64,000 nt of DNA from Streptomyces vietnamensis (lineage in GTDB: Bacteria > Actinomycetota > Actinomycetes > Streptomycetales > Streptomycetaceae). Positions 61,653 to 64,000 of this stretch are shown piece after piece (within the stretch, counting starts at the first letter, position 1; every line of letters starts with the position of its first letter). The stretch lies in assembly GCF_000830005.1 (NCBI RefSeq), contig NZ_CP010407.1:5646001-5710000 (forward strand). Direction: 5' to 3'. The notes below the pieces were generated by a model. That model was not told the origin of the DNA. It saw nothing but the letters and a program-made list of their open reading frames with translations, and did not search any database. A program made the translations under genes and the position numbers.

Positions 61653-61700
61653 AAGGTGCCCGCACGGCAAAGTGCCCGCACGCCAAGGTGCCCGCATGGC
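61653..61700. repeat. 16-bp tandem repeat, three units
   Basis: Units AAGGTGCCCGCACGGC, AAAGTGCCCGCACGCC and AAGGTGCCCGCATGGC at 61653-61668, 61669-61684 and 61685-61700. They lie 46 bases before the nrtL start, so they are in or near its promoter. Confidence 0.9.
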
Positions 61701-61746
61701 GAAACCGGTTCGCGTTCTGACCCCCCTCCTCCCCTAGGCTTGTCCC

Positions 61747-62709
61747 GTGACCCCCGCGGACCTCTCCCTCACCGTGCAGCACGCCGTGCGCCGTGCGGTC
61801 GACGACGGTGCGCTGCGGGTCGACGTCCCCCCGTGCGTCAAGGTCGAGCGGGCCCGGCCCGGGGGCACCGGGGAGTACGCCAGCAGCGTCGCGCTCAGTC
61901 TCGCCCGGCCCGCCGGCCGCAGCGCCCTCGACGTCGCCGGGGTTCTGAAGGAGCGGCTCCAGGGAGCCCCCGGGATCCTCGCCGTCGACATCACCGGGCC
62001 CGGGTTCCTGAACTTCACCCTCCGCCGCGACGCCGGCGGTGATCTCGTACGGGCGATCCGTGCCGCCGGATCCGCGTACGGGCACGGCACCGCCCTCGCC
62101 GGGACCGTCGTCCGGTTCGGCGAGGTGACGGAGTCCCGTGCCGTCGTCGTCACCGATGTCGTTCTCCGGTTGCTGCGCACGCAAGGGGCCGATGCCGGGT
62201 TCGGTGGGGACGAGCGGATCCACGTACGGCCCGCCCCGTACGCGCCCCACCTCCTCGGCGTCGACGCCGCCCGCTGGTCCCTCCTGCGCGCCGCGCCCCA
62301 GGACCGGGCCCTCGACGGGGCGCCCCTCCTCGTCCAGCACGAGCGCAACTCCCTCTTCCGTGTCCGGTACGCCCACGCGCGGGTGCGCAGGCTGCTCGTC
62401 AACGCGGCGCAGCTCGGCTTCAGCCCCTCGTACGAGACCGACCTCCACGCTCCCGAGCTTCTCGGCGTCCTCGGCGACCACCCCCTCGTCCTCCTCGCCG
62501 CCGCCCGCCACCGCGCCCCCGACCGGGTCGCCCGGCACCTGGAAGCCACCGCCGACGCGCTGCTCGCGTTCCAGCACACCGTTCTGCCGCTCGGCGACGA
62601 GAAACCCTCGGCCGCCCACCGTTCCCGGCTCGCGCTCGCCGAAGCCGCCGGGACGGTGCTCGCCGGTGGCCTCTCCCTGCTCGGCATCAGCGCACCCGAC
62701 CAGATCTGA
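61747..62709 (+). CDS. nrtL: ArgS-related anticodon-binding protein NrtL
   Basis: A 320-residue protein made of arginyl-tRNA synthetase appendages without the catalytic core. The N-terminus resembles the ArgRS additional domain (PPCVKVERARPGGTGEYASS, GAPGILAVDITGPGFLNFTL). The C-terminus is a DALR-type anticodon-binding domain (YAHARVRRLLVNAAQLGFSP, ARHLEATADALLAFQHTVLP). The HIGH and KMSKS synthetase motifs are absent, so it cannot charge tRNA. GTG 61747 is the start. It lies 12 bases before lysA, probably in one operon; its role is unknown. The nearby tRNA-Arg is a striking but possibly accidental neighbour. Confidence 0.88.
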   Translation: MTPADLSLTVQHAVRRAVDDGALRVDVPPCVKVERARPGGTGEYASSVALSLARPAGRSALDVAGVLKERLQGAPGILAVDITGPGFLNFTLRRDAGGDLVRAIRAAGSAYGHGTALAGTVVRFGEVTESRAVVVTDVVLRLLRTQGADAGFGGDERIHVRPAPYAPHLLGVDAARWSLLRAAPQDRALDGAPLLVQHERNSLFRVRYAHARVRRLLVNAAQLGFSPSYETDLHAPELLGVLGDHPLVLLAAARHRAPDRVARHLEATADALLAFQHTVLPLGDEKPSAAHRSRLALAEAAGTVLAGGLSLLGISAPDQI

Positions 62710-62721
62710 AAGACGCAGACC

Positions 62722-64000
62722 ATGAGCCGTTCCGCCCACCCCGCCGGGCCCCGCCACGCCGATGTTCTTCCCGAGGGGCACTACTCCGCTCCGCCCGCCG
62801 ACCTCAACACCCTCGATCCGAAGGTGTGGGCCCGGACCGTCGGGCGCGACGAGCGCGGGGTCGTCACCGTCGGCGGTCTCGGTGTCGACGCCCTCGCCGA
62901 GGAGTTCGGCACGCCCGCCTACTTCCTCGACGAGACCGACTTCCGCGCGCGCTGCCGCGCCTGGGCCGAGGCCTTCGGCAAGGACGCCGACGTCTTCTAC
63001 GCCGGCAAGGCCTTCCTCTCACGGGCCGTCGTGCGGTGGCTCAAGGAGGAGGGGCTCAATCTCGATGTCTGCTCCGGAGGGGAGCTGAGCACCGCGCTCT
63101 CCGCCGGGATGCCCGCCGAGCGCATCGCCTTCCACGGGAACAACAAGAGCGAAGAAGAGATTCGTCGGGCCGTCGAGGTCGGGGTCGGGCGGATCGTGCT
63201 CGACTCCTTCCAGGAGATCGTCCGGGTCGCCCACATCGCCCAGTCCCTCGGCAAGCGGCAGCGCGTGCAGATCCGGGTGACCGTCGGCGTCGAGGCCCAC
63301 ACGCACGAGTTCATCGCCACCGCCCACGAGGACCAGAAGTTCGGCATCGCCCTCGCCGGCGGGCAGGCCGCCGAGGCCGTGCGGCGGGCGCTCAAGCTCG
63401 ACGGGCTCGAGCTCATCGGCATCCACTCCCACATCGGGTCGCAGATCTTCGACATGGCCGGGTTCGAGGTGTCCGCCCGGCGCGTCGTCCAGCTGCTCGC
63501 CGAGGTGCGCGACGAGCACGGGGTCGAGCTGCCCGAGATCGATCTCGGGGGTGGGCTCGGCATCGCGTACACCTCCGAGGACGACCCCCGCGAGCCGCAC
63601 GAGATCGCCAAGGCCCTGAGTGAGATCGTGACGAGGGAGTGCGAGGCCGCCGGGCTGCGGACCCCTCGTATCTCCGTCGAGCCCGGGCGCGCCATCGTCG
63701 GCCCCACCGCCTTCACCCTCTACCGCGTCGGCACCGTCAAGCCCCTCGAAGGGCTGCGGACGTACGTGAGCGTCGACGGCGGCATGTCGGACAACATCCG
63801 CACCGCCCTCTACGACGCCGAGTACAGCGTCAGCCTCGTCTCGCGGACCAGCGAGGCCGAGCCGATGCTCTCCCGCGTCGTCGGCAAGCACTGCGAGAGC
63901 GGCGACATCGTCGTACGGGACGCCTTCCTGCCCTCGGACCTGGCGCCCGGCGACCTCATCGCCGTGCCGGCCACCGGCGCGTACTGCCGCTCCATGGCCA
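62722..64000 (+). CDS. lysA: Diaminopimelate decarboxylase (3' end beyond window)
   Basis: The first 426 codons of an enzyme of about 460 residues that converts meso-diaminopimelate to lysine with pyridoxal phosphate. The PLP lysine is Lys96 in [18 protein letters not shown]. Other landmarks are [71 protein letters not shown] and [20 protein letters not shown], with the start of the C-terminal barrel motif [10 protein letters not shown] at the window edge. ATG 62722 gives a 30-residue N-terminal extension typical of actinobacterial enzymes. It follows nrtL closely, and threonine biosynthesis genes usually follow in Streptomyces. Confidence 0.96.
   Translation, partial: MSRSAHPAGPRHADVLPEGHYSAPPADLNTLDPKVWARTVGRDERGVVTVGGLGVDALAEEFGTPAYFLDETDFRARCRAWAEAFGKDADVFYAGKAFLSRAVVRWLKEEGLNLDVCSGGELSTALSAGMPAERIAFHGNNKSEEEIRRAVEVGVGRIVLDSFQEIVRVAHIAQSLGKRQRVQIRVTVGVEAHTHEFIATAHEDQKFGIALAGGQAAEAVRRALKLDGLELIGIHSHIGSQIFDMAGFEVSARRVVQLLAEVRDEHGVELPEIDLGGGLGIAYTSEDDPREPHEIAKALSEIVTRECEAAGLRTPRISVEPGRAIVGPTAFTLYRVGTVKPLEGLRTYVSVDGGMSDNIRTALYDAEYSVSLVSRTSEAEPMLSRVVGKHCESGDIVVRDAFLPSDLAPGDLIAVPATGAYCRSMA

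Overview
The window is chromosomal DNA from a high-GC actinobacterium, almost certainly a Streptomyces. Codon third positions are nearly all G or C, GTG starts are common, and several genes are actinobacterial or Streptomyces hallmarks: a fused 2-oxoglutarate decarboxylase/dehydrogenase (kgd), a conservon (sensor kinase, roadblock, DUF742, small GTPase), an ArgS-related NrtL protein beside lysA, a DUF6104 small protein, and Lon behind an HspR-type operator. All product names come from reading motifs in the translations; no database search was run.

Layout. 1-4026: the tail of a polar amino-acid ABC importer, malic enzyme and an MDR oxidoreductase. 4132-8889: a secreted GH5 glycosidase, a tandem-repeat spacer, a PadR/DUF4097 operon with a likely operator, and two small conserved genes. 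8990-20655: a seven-gene block, all on the plus strand, that is the most unusual part of the window (below). 20723-29284: kgd, a two-component system, a spermidine-synthase-like protein, decayed membrane-gene fragments, a lipoprotein and a GNAT enzyme, all on the minus strand. 29416-36013: lon, a DUF4240 protein, a chitin-type LPMO under a DasR-like site, a GH25 muramidase, a MarR regulator and a PP2C-like protein. 36341-42141: a conservon followed by a styrene-monooxygenase-like flavoprotein. 42202-54866: an MFS exporter, a NlpC/P60 hydrolase, a TetR regulator divergent from a ferritin-like diiron protein, a PBP2/SEDS pair, a sensor kinase with a lipoprotein, and a HEAT-repeat protein. 55761-57371: a secreted M4 metalloprotease. 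57471-60905: a small, lower-GC island scar bounded by a tRNA-Arg gene and a partial copy of its 3' half. 61066-64000: a frameshifted response regulator, nrtL and the start of lysA.

The 8990-20655 block combines two kinds of machinery. First come a Trypco1-type protein, a trypsin-fold protease with a VMAP-like C-terminal region, a MoxR AAA+ ATPase and a SAV_2336-type protein with a vWA-like core. These resemble the vWA-MoxR-VMAP conflict systems predicted by comparative genomics. Next come a 65-residue peptide whose helix-forming part resembles FxSxx-COOH precursors but which ends in ...EDEFVG, an HExxH protein of the peptide beta-hydroxylase type, and a 1008-residue TIR-like/NB-ARC/TPR protein of the FxSxx-COOH system type. 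No radical SAM maturase is visible. My inference is an NTP-gated, protease-linked defence or signalling system that contains a hydroxylase-modified ribosomal peptide. The peptide's altered C-terminus is the part most likely to be undescribed.

Other points: four genes or fragments carry frameshifts (27529-27834, 27831-27989, 60182-60600, 61066-61585), which could be real decay or sequence errors. Several short tandem repeat arrays lie between genes. Good candidate operators are seen before lon (HspR/HAIR), the LPMO (DasR-like) and the PadR operon.
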